From: Anaeromyces robustus
Taxonomy: Eukaryota; Neocallimastigomycota; Neocallimastigomycetes; Neocallimastigales; Neocallimastigaceae
Direction: 5' to 3'
NCBI GenBank assembly: GCA_002104895.1
Contig: MCFG01000305.1
Coordinates: forward strand, 22,425-86,424
DNA length: 64,000 nt
Under the pieces are notes generated by a model that saw only the letters and a program-made list of their open reading frames with translations, was not told the DNA's origin and ran no database searches. Each line of letters opens with the position of its first letter. The first letter of the stretch is position 1. Both the position numbers and the translations under genes were made by a program. Shown here in pieces: positions 29,001 to 39,059 of this stretch.

Positions 29001-29025
29001 TTATAAATAATATATTGAATTTCAT
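23050..29025 (-). CDS. Secreted chitin-binding polysaccharide deacetylase with 4 CBM18 and 7 NodB domains
   Basis: One uninterrupted 1991-codon frame from the ATG at 29025. Signal peptide 1-18, then four hevein-type CBM18 modules (about 20-58, 78-117, 134-173, 186-227) with the CCSxYGWCGTG core, then seven CE4/NodB domains separated by Thr/Ser-rich linkers. Type A domains (TFDDGP at 293, 793, 1293, 1793) keep all expected motifs: DD, HTYNH (His350, His354 in the first), RPPYG (Arg388), and a late VNH histidine. Type B domains (at 539, 1039, 1539) read TLDGP with one Asp deleted, LSFNH with the first His replaced by Leu594, keep RPPYG, and have INN instead of VNH, so they should not bind the catalytic metal. 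Family members N-deacetylate chitin; this one probably modifies or masks chitin at the fungal wall or sporangium. The four A and three B domains alternate with a 500-residue period. Confidence 0.93.
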   Translation of the reverse strand: MKFNILFIIAFAISKISAQQCGNGIGRCEDGKCCSRYGWCGTGDKYCGIGCQEKFGDCNKITKVEPLQSHTISTDTSCGPDNGNTDCPAGQCCSKYGWCGTGDKYCGIGCQEKYGICNSIVESDHSKKISTDNRCGPDNGDTECPSGQCCSKYGWCGTGDKFCGIGCQEEYGICNSIIEPVHIISNNTRCGPDNGNADCPSGQCCSTYGWCGTGSAYCGKGCKEKYGHCDKIVSSTTTTTEVKTKTNNLSISTNDVKLTMNNFSNIKEVKLANNAEPIEVFHECIHDGQWAITFDDGPYIYDEALLDLLKSLNAKATFFINGNTYMDARSEQGRRILKRMYDEGHTVACHTYNHIDITAHSLEEFNEELVQVDTALEEIIGVKPTFFRPPYGRGAYDENIQQVLQNNGYTGIIMWEADSNDWDNKGDIDYALGEMEKVLGAPFIVVNHNRYDDMTQDSLLNLVRAEIEYMSEHGFTSVSMDECTGRSAYRKGNSNISTSVTTTSTTTTSTSTSTEVKPTNNNEIDVYYECINNKQWALTLDGPYIYDEALLDYLKSKNIKATFFVSNNFMDITSEQGRRIISRMYEEGHEVESLSFNHIDFTSHTSEEIIQDITLLELALEDIIGVKPAFIRPPYGRGAHDENIQEILKDHGYTGIIKWEVDPSDWENKGDTNYAISEMEKYLGAPFIVINNSQYSGITEDKLVNLVKAEVEYMSEHGYTAVTMSQCIGREPYKSSSHEPGPITSISSTSTASTTTTTTTTKTSTTSEIEQTNSAESIEVFHECIHDGQWAITFDDGPYIYDEALLDLLKSLNAKATFFINGNTYMDARSEQGRRILKRMYDEGHTVACHTYNHIDITAHSLEEFNEELVQVDTALEEIIGVKPTFFRPPYGRGAYDENIQRVLQNNGYTGIIMWEADSNDWDNKGDIDYALGEMEKVLGAPFIVVNHNRYDDMTQDSLLNLVRAEIEYMSEHGYTSVSMDECTGRSAYRKGNSNISTSVTTTSTTTTSTSTTTEVKPTNNNEIDVYYECINNKQWALTLDGPYIYDEALLDYLKSKNIKATFFVSNNFMDITSEQGRRIISRMYEEGHEVESLSFNHIDFTSHTSEEIIQDITLLELALEDIIGVKPAFIRPPYGRGAHDENIQEILKDHGYTGIIKWEVDPSDWENKGDTNYAISEMEKYLGAPFIVINNSQYSGITEDKLVNLVKAEVEYMSEHGYTAVTMSQCIGREPYKSSSHEPGPITSISSTSTASTTTTTTTTKTSTTSEIEQTNSAESIEVFHECIHDGQWAITFDDGPYIYDEALLDLLKSLNAKATFFINGNTYMDARSEQGRRILKRMYDEGHTVACHTYNHIDITAHSLEEFNEELVQVDTALEEIIGVKPTFFRPPYGRGAYDENIQRVLQNNGYTGIIMWEADSNDWDNKGDIDYALGEMEKVLGAPFIVVNHNRYDDMTQDSLLNLVRAEIEYMSEHGYTSVSMDECTGRSAYRKGNSNISTSVTTTSTTTTSTSTTTEVKPTNNNEIDVYYECINNKQWALTLDGPYIYDEALLDYLKSKNIKATFFVSNNFMDITSEQGRRIISRMYEEGHEVESLSFNHIDFTSHTSEEIIQDITLLELALEDIIGVKPAFIRPPYGRGAHDENIQEILKDHGYTGIIKWEVDPSDWENKGDTNYAISEMEKYLGAPFIVINNSQYSGITEDKLVNLVKAEVEYMSEHGYTAVTMSQCIGREPYKSSSHEPGPITSISSTSTASTTTTTTTTKTSTTSEIEQTNSAESIEVFHECIHDGQWAITFDDGPYIYDEALLDLLKSLNAKATFFINGNTYMDARSEQGRRILKRMYDEGHTVACHTYNHIDITAHSLEEFNEELVQVDTALEEIIGVKPTFFRPPYGRGAYDENIQRVLQNNGYTGIIMWEADSNDWDNKGDIDYALGEMEKVLGAPFIVVNHNRYDDMTQDSLLNLVRAEIEYMSEHGFTSVSMDECTGRSAYKK
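23062..28200. repeat. 1500-bp tandem coding repeat, about 3.4 units
   Basis: The A-B domain pair recurs at an exact 1500-bp period: for example, the TFDDGP codons fall on coordinates 1500 apart four times. Units at 24541-26040 and 26041-27540 differ at only a few bases by eye. The outermost A copies carry more differences, including a shared aaatcc variant near 23101 and 27601. This indicates recent duplication or ongoing homogenisation. Confidence 0.92.
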
Positions 29026-29437
29026 AATTTATATATATACAATTTATTATTTTTTTTTTATAATTAAAAAAATGTTTATTATTCGATAAATAATATCAAT
29101 AGTTCATTAAATATTATTTTTAGATTTATTTATAAATTTATTTTTTTTTAATAATTTATTTCTGAAATTTATTTCTGAAATTAATTTCTGAAATTTATTT
29201 CTTTTTTTATATTTATTAATTTATTTATAAGTCATTACAAAAAAAAGAATAAAATTTTAAAATAAAAAAAATACATATAATATTCATATTAAAAAATATC
29301 GGTTATATTATTAAATATTATAGGTTAACCATAACCAATAGATATTTAGTATTCATTATGGCTTAATATTAATTAATGCTACATTTTTATACTTAAATAA
29401 TATAAATAATATATATAATATAAATAATCTTATATTA
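29026..29437. other. 5' flank of the deacetylase gene
   Basis: AT-rich. A TATATATATA stretch 5-14 bases upstream of the start and further TA-rich tracts are the only promoter-like signals. A short direct repeat of (A/G)AAATTTATTTCTG type lies at about 29158-29200. Confidence 0.5.
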
Positions 29438-29451
29438 ATTAAATTGGGAGA

Positions 29452-29574
29452 GTTGCATTTCGCAATGTTGCATTTCGCAATGTTGCATTTCGCAATGGGG
29501 CGCATGACAAAGATTTGTAGGTTGCATTTCGCAATGTTGCAATTCGCAATGTTGCATTTCGCAATGGGGCGCAT
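29452..29574. repeat. Left subterminal array of 15-bp repeats
   Basis: Three GTTGCATTTCGCAAT units (29452, 29467, 29482) plus GGGGCGCAT, a 15-base spacer, then three more units (29521, 29536 with one mismatch, 29551) plus GGGGCGCAT. Each unit contains a small palindrome, TTGC...GCAA. The matching right-end array has two inverted units at 30585 and 30600. Confidence 0.93.
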
Positions 29575-29689
29575 AATTGTATAAATAATTAAATAAATAA
29601 AAATATAATATAAAGAATTATTTATTAATTTTTTTTTTTATTTAATAATATTTTTTTATTTAATAATATTTTTTTATTTAATGATAATA

Positions 29690-30060
29690 ATATTTAATAT
29701 TTTTTTTAATATTGAATATTTTTTTAGTAATTTAATAATATTTTATTTATTTTTTTTATTTAATAATATTGAATACTTTTTTAGTATTTTAATAATATTT
29801 TATTTATTTTTTGATTTAATGATATTGAATATTTCTTCAATATTTTTTTTATTTAATGATATTGAATACTTCTTCAATATTTTTTTTATGATATTGAATA
29901 CTTCTTCAATATTTTTTTTTATTTAATGATATTGAATATTTCTTCAATATTTTTTTATTTAATATTTTAATAATATTGAATATTTTTTGAATATTTTTTT
30001 TATTTAATTATATTTTTTATTTAATATTTTAATAATATTGAATATTTTTTTTAATATTTC
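29690..30060. repeat. Degenerate tandem repeats inside the candidate transposon
   Basis: Units of about 35-50 bp built on TTTAATGATATTGAATA(T/C)TTCTTCAATATT. Each unit contains its own inverted repeat, GAATATT...AATATT. Confidence 0.75.
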
Positions 30061-32422
30061 AAATCAAAAAAATTTTATAAAAATATTTAATTTTATAATG
30101 AATTTTTATTTTTATATTTTTTTTTGTAAATAAGTAATTAATAAAAAAATATTTATTTATTTGTTTCTATTATTTATTCTAAAGTTTATATTATTTTTTT
30201 TATTTATTATTTGTTATCGTCTTTTTAATAAAAATACATCTATAATACTGTTATTTATTATCTTTTATTTTATTTATTATTATTCATTTATCAAAAAAAT
30301 AATATAAATATATTTAATTTTATAATAAATTTTTTTTTTTTAATTTTTTTACTTTTTTTTTTTTGTAATTAAGTAATTAATAAAAAAAGAAATATTTATT
30401 TATTTGTTTATTTTCTATTCATTTATTTATATATATATTTTTTATTTATTTATTTAATTTTTTTAAATTCTATTTTATTTTATTTCATAACGTGGCTTTC
30501 ATAATTTGTGTTAAAAAATTTTTCATTTTTTTATTTGTTTTTTATGCGCCTCATTGCAAAAATTTAATATGCGCCCCATATCATATTGCGAAATGCAACA
30601 TTGCGAAATGCAACACATTCATTAAATTCTATTTTATAAAGATATCACGTGTATATCACTCGTAATATATTCCATACAAATAAAAATTTTTATATATTGT
30701 ATTATACATTAATTATAAATATATTAGTATATGCATATATATAATTAATTGATTATAAATATATTAGTTAAATAATTATTTATATTAGTTTTTTCTTTTT
30801 AAAAAAAATTTAAAAACAAAAAAAGAAAAAAAAGCTTAAAAAGTTCTTTTTTTTTAAATTTTTTAAATTACATCTAAAAAATTATATATTATTATATTAT
30901 ATATATTATATATATTATATATTAATTATTATATATTAATTATTTATAATATATAATAGAATAATAAATATAAAATTAGAGTTACAATATTTATTTTCAG
31001 TTCATTCCCATTAATATTATTTATCATTATAATTGTAATATATACGTATTATGAATTAAATGCATTGATTTAATGTATTATTTTTATATAAAACAATTAA
31101 TTGAATTATATACATTATATTATATTAAAAAAAAAAAAAAAAAGAACAAAATTTTAAATGATTTTTCTATATCTTATGCTATTTCCAAAAAGTGAAAAAA
31201 AAAAAAAAAGAAAAAATTTATTATTCTTTACTTTGCCATTAATATTAATCTGGTTACATTAAATACAATTATGTTATAAAAATTCATAAAAAAATAAAAA
31301 AAAAAAAAATAAAAAAAAAATTAAATAAAATTATTATGCATATAAATTATAATAATAATAATGTATTAATAATATAAAAATTATTCAACAATAATTCTTC
31401 TCTTTAATACATGTTAACACTTCTTTTTTAGCACATAAATTTAAAAATATACTTTTCTTGAAATAGAAAGAAATTCTCTTATAATATATTAATAATATTT
31501 TATAATTGAAAGGAAACCTAATAAATAATAATATTTATTATTAAAAATATTAAAAATATTATGTAATATTTATATAATTATATAATTATTAAATATTTAA
31601 GAATTGTATAAAAATTAAATTAAAATTATTTAAAAAAAAGTTTATTTATATTATTATATATATATTCCTATAAAGATTTGTATTTGTATAATATAATAAA
31701 TATCGATTTAATTAAAAATAATTATTATTTATTATTATTTATTTATTATTATTATTTATTTATTATTATTATTATTATTACTATAAATAATTAAATAAAG
31801 ACAAGTTATAAAAAATTTTTTTTTATTAAAAAAGTTTTTTTTTTTTAATGAATGATAAAATAAAAATAAAATAAAATAAAAATAAAATAAAATAAAATAA
31901 TATAATAAAATATAAAATGAAAATATATAAAATAGACTATTAATAAATAAAAATAATAATAATAAATATTTAAAAACTAACAATTTAAATAAACTTTGTT
32001 AAAAATAATTTAACCTAATTTTATAAGCATTATTATATAATATTAATACTTCTGAGAAAAAAAAAATTAATAACTATTTTTCCATTTTATAATGTCTTTA
32101 ACCAAAGATTATAGATTCTTTATACCATGGAAAACTTTTTATAAATTAAAAATTCTAAATATTATTTAAATTCTTATTTAATGTATAGAATAACTTTATT
32201 TATTTAATTTATACTATATATTAAATAAAGTTATTCTACATTCTATACTATATTGCTTTAAAAAATTTTTTAATTATATGATATACTATAAACTTATTAT
32301 ATAATATAATATAATATAATATAATATAATATAATATAATATAACTAATCATTGTAATTCAAAAAAAGAATGTATAATTCTATAAGATTATTGGTTGATT
32401 GATTAATATTATTTAGGCAATC

Positions 32423-32423
32423 C

Positions 32424-32499
<76 letters not shown>

Positions 32500-32508
32500 T
32501 ATTAACTT

Positions 32509-32539
<31 letters not shown>

Positions 32540-32544
32540 TTTTT

Positions 32545-32587
<43 letters not shown>

Positions 32588-32596
32588 TATTAACTT

Positions 32597-32651
<55 letters not shown>

Positions 32652-32749
32652 TTAACTTATTTATTTATTTATTTATATTAACTTTTATTTATCTTATTTA
32701 TTTATTTATTGATTGATTGATTGATTGATTTATTTAGTTAGTTAGTTAG

Positions 32750-32816
<67 letters not shown>

Positions 32817-32818
32817 TC
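32423..32818. repeat. (TTTA)n microsatellite, interrupted
   Basis: Nearly 400 bases of TTTA repeats with ATTAACTTTTA, GATT and TAGT interruptions. Confidence 0.95.
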
Positions 32819-33348
32819 AATTTTTAATTATTTTTTCCAAAGTGGATTAATTTTATATTATATAATAGTAAATAAAATACTTCATATTTGAAGTAATAAT
32901 TAAACATTTTGTATTTTATAATATCACAATAATTATTTAATAATAAATATTATTCTATTAATAATAACTTTTAATAACAATTTTTATTTAAGATACTAAT
33001 ATTTAGTAATAAAAGTTCATAATTCAGGTACTAACCTTACTAAGAGTATTAAAAATAACTGAATGTTAATAATATAAAGTATTAATGAAATACATTTAAT
33101 TATTATAATAAATATAATAATTATTAATGTATTTGATGTCTTAATTCACTTTTATAAGATTGATATAAAAGTGAATTAAAAATTTTCACTTCTTAAAAAA
33201 TACGCCATATAAAAAATGTAAATAATAAATAATAAATAATAAATAATAAATAATAAATCAATAAATAATAAATAATGTATATATATATTGTTTAGCCACA
33301 AAAAAAAGTAACCGGGTGAAATGGGAAACTTCCATTTAAAAATTTTGG

Positions 33349-33591
<243 letters not shown>

Positions 33592-33824
33592 AATATCATT
33601 TCTTAAATCATTAATAATTATTTTAGTTTTTAATTAATTAACTATATAATTTTATATTTTTTATTTATGAGTGGGGTGACAACATGAAATATTAACAAAA
33701 TAATATATTATTTATAATATTCATAATTAGGTTTTAATAATTTTTTTATTATTTATTTAATTTACATAATTTTAATAATTAAATACAATAATAAAACAAC
33801 CTAAAACAATCTACGTTAGTTTGT

Positions 33825-33970
33825 AAAAATTTTATCCAATTTCTTAGTTTTTTATATAAAATTTTTTTCCAATTTCTTAGTTTTTTATATAAATTTTTTT
33901 TTCCAATTTCTTAGTTTTTTCTATAAACATTTTTTTCAATTTCTTAGTTTTTTCTATAAACATTTTTTAT
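33825..33970. repeat. Tandem repeat, four units of about 33 bp
   Basis: CCAATTTCTTAGTTTTTT recurs at 33836, 33869 and 33903, and a variant (TCAATTT) at 33936, separated by ATATAAA or CTATAAACA stretches. Confidence 0.88.
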
Positions 33971-34340
33971 TACAATTTAAAATATACATTAAATGTCATT
34001 AATTAATATTATTTAATAAAAAACTCATAGAAATTTTATAAAAAATAATTATTTTTTTATTATTAATTTGAAAAATAAACAATATTTCAAAACAATTTTT
34101 AACTGTTAATCAAATTAAAAAAAAATAGATATCCATAAAGATTGAAAAACTATTATGGATATTATATATTAATTGATATTAGTTGTTATATAATATTTAA
34201 TAGTAAAAAGTAGTGTAGAACATAAGATATTTGAGTATATATTTAGAAAGAATAATAGGTAATAGTAATATTAACAAATATTTTCAAATTTATTAAGTAA
34301 AAAAAAAAAATATGTATAGTTTATGGTTAAAAAAATAATT

Positions 34341-34398
34341 ATTATACCAATTATTTCAATTGGTATAATAAAATTAAAGGCTTTAAGCCTTTAATTTT
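34341..34398. repeat. Two adjacent perfect hairpins
   Basis: 34341-34369 has 12-bp arms (ATTATACCAATT) and a 5-base loop. 34370-34398 has 14-bp arms (AAAATTAAAGGCTT) around a single base. They abut with no spacer. Confidence 0.85.
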
Positions 34399-35035
34399 TA
34401 ATAAGTAAAAAGATATCTTAAAAAATTCTTAAACATTAAAGGTTTTATTTAAATAGTTAAATAAATTAAATAAATAAAAAGATATCTCAAAAATTCTTAA
34501 ATATTAAAGGTTTTATTTAAATATAGAGTTTTAAATGTTAATTATTATTCATTTTATATTATTCTTTTAAAAGCTTAATATTCTATTAATGTATATTAAG
34601 TTTAAGTCTAATGGCTTTTAAATAAATTATTATTTTAGTAACACAAGATAATTTTATTTTTATAAATTTTAACACACTATATATAATGTTGAGAAAATAA
34701 GTGGACTAAAAAATATTATATATATAATAATAAAATTCATTAAATGAAATTTCAAAACATTTTTTTTTATAAACTTTCATTATTTAAATTTGAAGAATTA
34801 AGTTATGTAAGGGTTATGAGAGTAAAAATATAATTTGTAAAACCTATAACCCACAATGAACATAATTCACGAAAAAACTGTTTTGTATGTTCAAACCAGT
34901 TTTGTTGTAAAGCTCTAGGTAAAATCTATATTTTTATATAAATTATTAATTTTAAGTCATTAGAAGCAGATATAATCCAGTTTAAAGATAAATTAATGCT
35001 ATATATAAAAAAAAAACAAGAATAGTTATGATTCA

Positions 35036-35106
35036 TTTATAACAATAATAAATATTTGAATCAAATCTTTAATCATTTTGATTCAAATATTTATTATTGT
35101 TATAAA
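35036..35106. repeat. Perfect 30-bp inverted repeat (hairpin)
   Basis: The left arm 35036-35065 and right arm 35077-35106 are exact reverse complements around an 11-base loop. Arms include ATAATAAATATTTGAATC. Confidence 0.92.
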
Positions 35107-35384
35107 AGAATAACTTGTTTTTTGATTTAGAAATATAATCATTAAGCTCTTAATAATATTCTGAGAAAAGAATTATATTTACTAAGAAATTATAGTCAGA
35201 AATTGTAATAATAGATAATATTTCTTTTAGCATAATAATCAATCATTAGTAATAATTATGAAATATTTTGACTAATTATGAAATTAATTATTAATTATTG
35301 TTTCAAATAGTATTGCAAGAATATTATAATATTATTTATTTAATTTTATTAAAATAATCATATGTTACTTTTGATTTTTATACC

Positions 35385-35700
35385 ATGTTAAGAAATTAGT
35401 TTTTAGATTCTTAGTAAGATTATTTTCATATTATTAAAAAGGATTCTTTAAAAATTAGTATTAATAAAATTATTTTTAAGATTATTTTCTTATTATTAGA
35501 AAGGATTCTTTAAAAATTAATATTAATAAAATTATTATTAAGATTACTTTCTTATTATTAAAAAGGATTCTTTAAAAATTATTATTAATGAAATTATTTT
35601 TATTAAACAAATTATTGGAATATTGATTATTTTAGTTTTAAATATATATTTTAATTATATTTTATATTATTTTAATCTATTAATCTATTATATTCTAACA
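35385..35700 (-). mobile_element. Probable copia LTR remnant
   Basis: 316 bp starting TGTTA and ending TAACA, the same termini as the intact element at 15.3 kb. Read on the minus strand, the LTR is preceded (35701-35740) by a purine-rich CTAAGGTCGAAA and a small hairpin (AGTTTG...CAAACT), as upstream of a 3' LTR. No internal coding region remains and no target duplication is seen. It contains three 62-bp tandem units (starts 35416, 35478, 35540). Confidence 0.45.
35416..35601. repeat. Tandem repeat, three units of 62 bp
   Basis: Each unit contains AAGATTA(T/C)TTTC and AGGATTCTTTAAAAATTA. It lies inside the putative LTR. Confidence 0.88.
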
Positions 35701-36440
35701 TTTCGACCTTAGTAGTTTGCTCAAATTACCAAACTTTAACAAATAATATGAAAGTATATTATATTATTGAAATATATTTATAAATATAAATAATATGAAT
35801 GTTTTTAATAATTATTTTTAAATATTAAATCATGACTTTAATCTTTATTACAAAAATTTAAATTGTATTTATATATAAATATATTACATATATAATATTA
35901 TAATATAGTAAAAAGAGAATCAATTAAAGGACGAATTATTAGCCTATGTTATTGATGAAAATTACCTACTTTCCATTTATAAAAACAATAACTTAAAAAA
36001 TAAATATGATGTGAATGAAAAAATAAAATAAAAAAAATATATAAATAGTAATTATATATATAAATGATTATTAATTATTATTAACAATTTATGGAAAATA
36101 TATAAAATTACAGAATAGAATAAAATAATAATAATAGAAATTATAATAATTAATCCATCAATATTATAATTTTTAAGGATTAATTATATATAATATATAA
36201 TATATAATATATAATATATAATATATAATATATATTATATGATATTATGGTTACTATTAACAGTCAGTTAATTGGGTTTAATATTATGTCAACTTTATTA
36301 ATATATTTTTATGATAAAGAGTTACAAATATTTAAATTATATAAATTACATGCTTTTATATTCATACAATGTGGCTCATACATTATATTTAATACAATAC
36401 ATTTTAATACATTTAACACATATTTCACATATTCTAACAG

Positions 36441-36710
36441 TTACCAATAATAAATTTTGTACGATTCTCCATGTTTATTAAGGGGATTTAAATTTTTTAA
36501 ATAAACAGAAACACAATTAATAAAACAGAAACACAATCATATAATTATATATGTTATAAATATAAAGATATTACAATTTTATAAAATTTTATAAAAAATA
36601 GAATAGAATGGATATAATAATAAATGTTTGTGTTACAGTTTTTTTTTTTTTTTAAAAAAATTTAGGTCTCTTAATAAACATGGAGAATTGTACAAAATTT
36701 ATTATTGGTA
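36441..36710. mobile_element. MITE-like fold-back element, 270 bp with about 60-bp inverted termini
   Basis: The left end (TTACCAATAATAAATTTTGT...) and right end are inverted copies over about 60 bases with a few mismatches, including the CTCCATGTTTATTAA core. An inner pair (AAACAGAAACACAA against the complement of TTTGTGTTACAGTTT) extends the fold. It has no coding capacity. A target duplication was not identified. Confidence 0.65.
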
Positions 36711-37479
36711 AATCATTATATCATATATCATATATTATATATTATATAAATTCATAAATATTATAATTTTTATCATTATTTCTTTTATATATAAAATTAC
36801 TACTTATTATTATTATTATTATTTAATATTATTCTTTTTTATTTAAAAATAAGAAGAAAAAATAAAATATATAATGTGAATGAAAATATATATATATATA
36901 TATATCTAAGATAAAGATAAAAATCAATTTATAATATAATAAAGAATGTTACGTTACAATTATATCTAAATAGTGATAAAAATTAAAGATTTTTTGTATT
37001 ACACTACTTGAAAAATTTAAATGAAAATTATGATGATGATCATCATTTAAAAAAATATTTTGTATTACCAAGGATTATATTTAAATACTTATTATTGTTT
37101 TAATATAAGAATATATTTATTTTTCTTTATTATTGTTTTTCTTTTTAGTATCTTTTTCTTTTTCTTTTTTTTTTTTTTTTTTTATTTTGTGTTTTTTTAT
37201 GATTCATGTATATTAATATTTAAATTCCATAAAGAAAAAGAAAAAAGAAAAAGAAACAGAAAAAAATTCTTTATTATTATTGTTGTTATTACTTTATTAC
37301 TTTTATTATTATTATATTATTTATATTTAATATTATATAATATATAATATATGATATAAAAATATTCTTTTTTTTTTTATTTTTCTATAATTGTATATAT
37401 TATATAAATATTATATAAATATATTTATTAACATTATTAATTATATGTATATATTTATATTTATATATATTTTAAAAAA

Positions 37480-37772
37480 GATGATAAATCATTTGTAAAT
37501 TATAATTATAATAGTAATAGAAATTCTAAAGGTTTAGCACATACTAAAAAAAAAAAATCTGAATCAGGAGTTTATTAAATCTAGTTTTAAAAAGACTATT
37601 AATTCAATTAAATAAATGCTTTATTGTTATTTATATTTATATTTGTGCTATAAAATAAAATGATTTTAAAAAAATTAATTATATTAAAACAATGTGGAAA
37701 TTTTATTACTATTATGTAAAAAATATTAATATTGAAAATGAAGAAGATTGTTTTAGTAATCATAAAAAATAG
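37480..37772 (+). pseudogene. Possible exon fragments of a lost gene
   Basis: 37480-37578 follows an AG and reads as an open polar peptide (Asn/Ser-rich, then KKKKSESGVY) ending at TAA. 37692-37772 is a second short frame (MWKFYYYYV..., ending at TAG). Both are less AT-extreme than the flanks. No family recognised and no linking frame. Confidence 0.25.
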
Positions 37773-38235
37773 AATTAAAATATAATGGTAAAAATAGAAT
37801 TAATAGATTTAAATAAAGAAAAATATATAGAATAATTTAATATTTATTATTATTATTATTATTATAATTATTATTATCATTTATTCATAATTATAAATAT
37901 TATTTATAATAATTTCTATATATATATAAGTTTTTTTTTATAATAACCGTAACCTTTTATAAATATAATAAAAACCCAATCAAAACAAGCAAAATCTTAA
38001 GAAAATAAAAAAAAAAAAAAAAAAATAAAATTTGACCAAGTTAATAATAAATTAATAAAAAATGTTTAAAAAAATTCAAATTCAAATAAATATAAAACAA
38101 AAAATAAAGAATAAAGAATAATCTATTTCTCTATATATAATTGTTATATTAACAGGAAATAATAAATAATAAGTAACAAGTAATTAATATATAAATAATA
38201 ATTATAATAAATAAAATATAATATATAATTAATAA

Positions 38236-38343
38236 TAAATACATAAATACATAAATACATAAATACATAAATACATAAATACATAAATACATAAATACAT
38301 AAATACATAAATACATAAATACATAAATAAATACATAAATAAA
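38236..38343. repeat. (AAATACAT)n minisatellite
   Basis: About twelve 8-bp units of ACATAAAT in a row. Confidence 0.93.
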
Positions 38344-38379
38344 GAATATAACAATAACTAAAAGTATAATACTATTTTA

Positions 38380-38474
38380 AATCATGCCATTTTAATTGAA
38401 AGAATTTTAAGCAATAATATTGTTTTAATTATAATATTATGATTTAAAATTCTTTCAATTAAAATGGCATGATT
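38380..38474. repeat. Perfect 31-bp inverted repeat with inner stem
   Basis: Arms 38380-38410 and 38444-38474 are exact reverse complements (left arm starts AATCATGCCATTTTAATTG). The 33-base centre holds another inverted repeat, ATAATATT...AATATTAT. It may be a MITE or a fold-back element. Confidence 0.92.
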
Positions 38475-39059
38475 AAAAATATTAATATATTCTAAATATA
38501 TATAAATAGAAAAATAAAATAAAATAATAAATATGCATAAAAAATACCATTAAACAATAGATTCATGTTTTTTTGATAAAAAAATAATAATATCTGCATC
38601 TTTTTTATTTTACATTTAAATTATTATAAATATTGTTGAAAATATATAATTATTATTGTTATTATTATTATTATTAAATATTATTATTTATTAAGATTTT
38701 ATAAATGATTTACATTAATATATTTTTAATAATTGTTTTTATAAACTTTATAGACACAAAATTTAATACACAAAATTTTATACACAAAATTTAATATTTT
38801 TTTTTGACGTATTAATATTATTCAATATATTGAATTATAGTTTATTTATTTGTACCTTTTATAATAATTTTTTTAAAATATGATTTAAAATAAAGTGGTA
38901 TAAAAATTCTTTTTTTTTTCTTTTTTTTTTTTTTTTATTTATAAAATAAAATAATCAAGAAAACAAAAAAAAAATATAAAAAAATATAAATAAAACAAAA
39001 CAAAAATATATTATATATTTATATTTTATTAAAAATAAAAGAATAAAAACGAATTAAAA

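Larger units (their letters stand above)
29446..30620. mobile_element. Candidate non-autonomous DNA transposon, 1175 bp, with 8-bp target duplication
   Basis: The two ends carry inverted copies of GC-richer motifs in AT-rich DNA: GTTGCATTTCGCAAT repeats followed by GGGGCGCAT on the left (29452-29574), and the reverse complement order on the right (30569-30614). ATTAAATT flanks both sides (29438-29445 and 30621-30628), consistent with an 8-bp target duplication of hAT type. There is no transposase gene inside. The terminal bases (GGGAGA on the left, GAATGT on the right read inward) do not match perfectly, so the exact ends are provisional. Confidence 0.6.
36711..39059. other. AT-rich spacer with coding-like fragments and a large hairpin
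   Basis: Mostly AT-rich, with T-runs near 37168 and an AAATACAT satellite at 38236-38343. Two short coding-like stretches lie at 37480-37772 and a 31-bp hairpin at 38380-38474 (listed separately). The 60 bases before 39060 are A-rich, as in a fungal 5' leader. Confidence 0.55.

Noticed and set aside
29356-29574. ORF with repeated MRPIAKCNIAKCNIAKCN
   Set aside because: Arises from the 15-bp subterminal repeats of the candidate transposon; 15 is a multiple of three, so the frame stays open by necessity.
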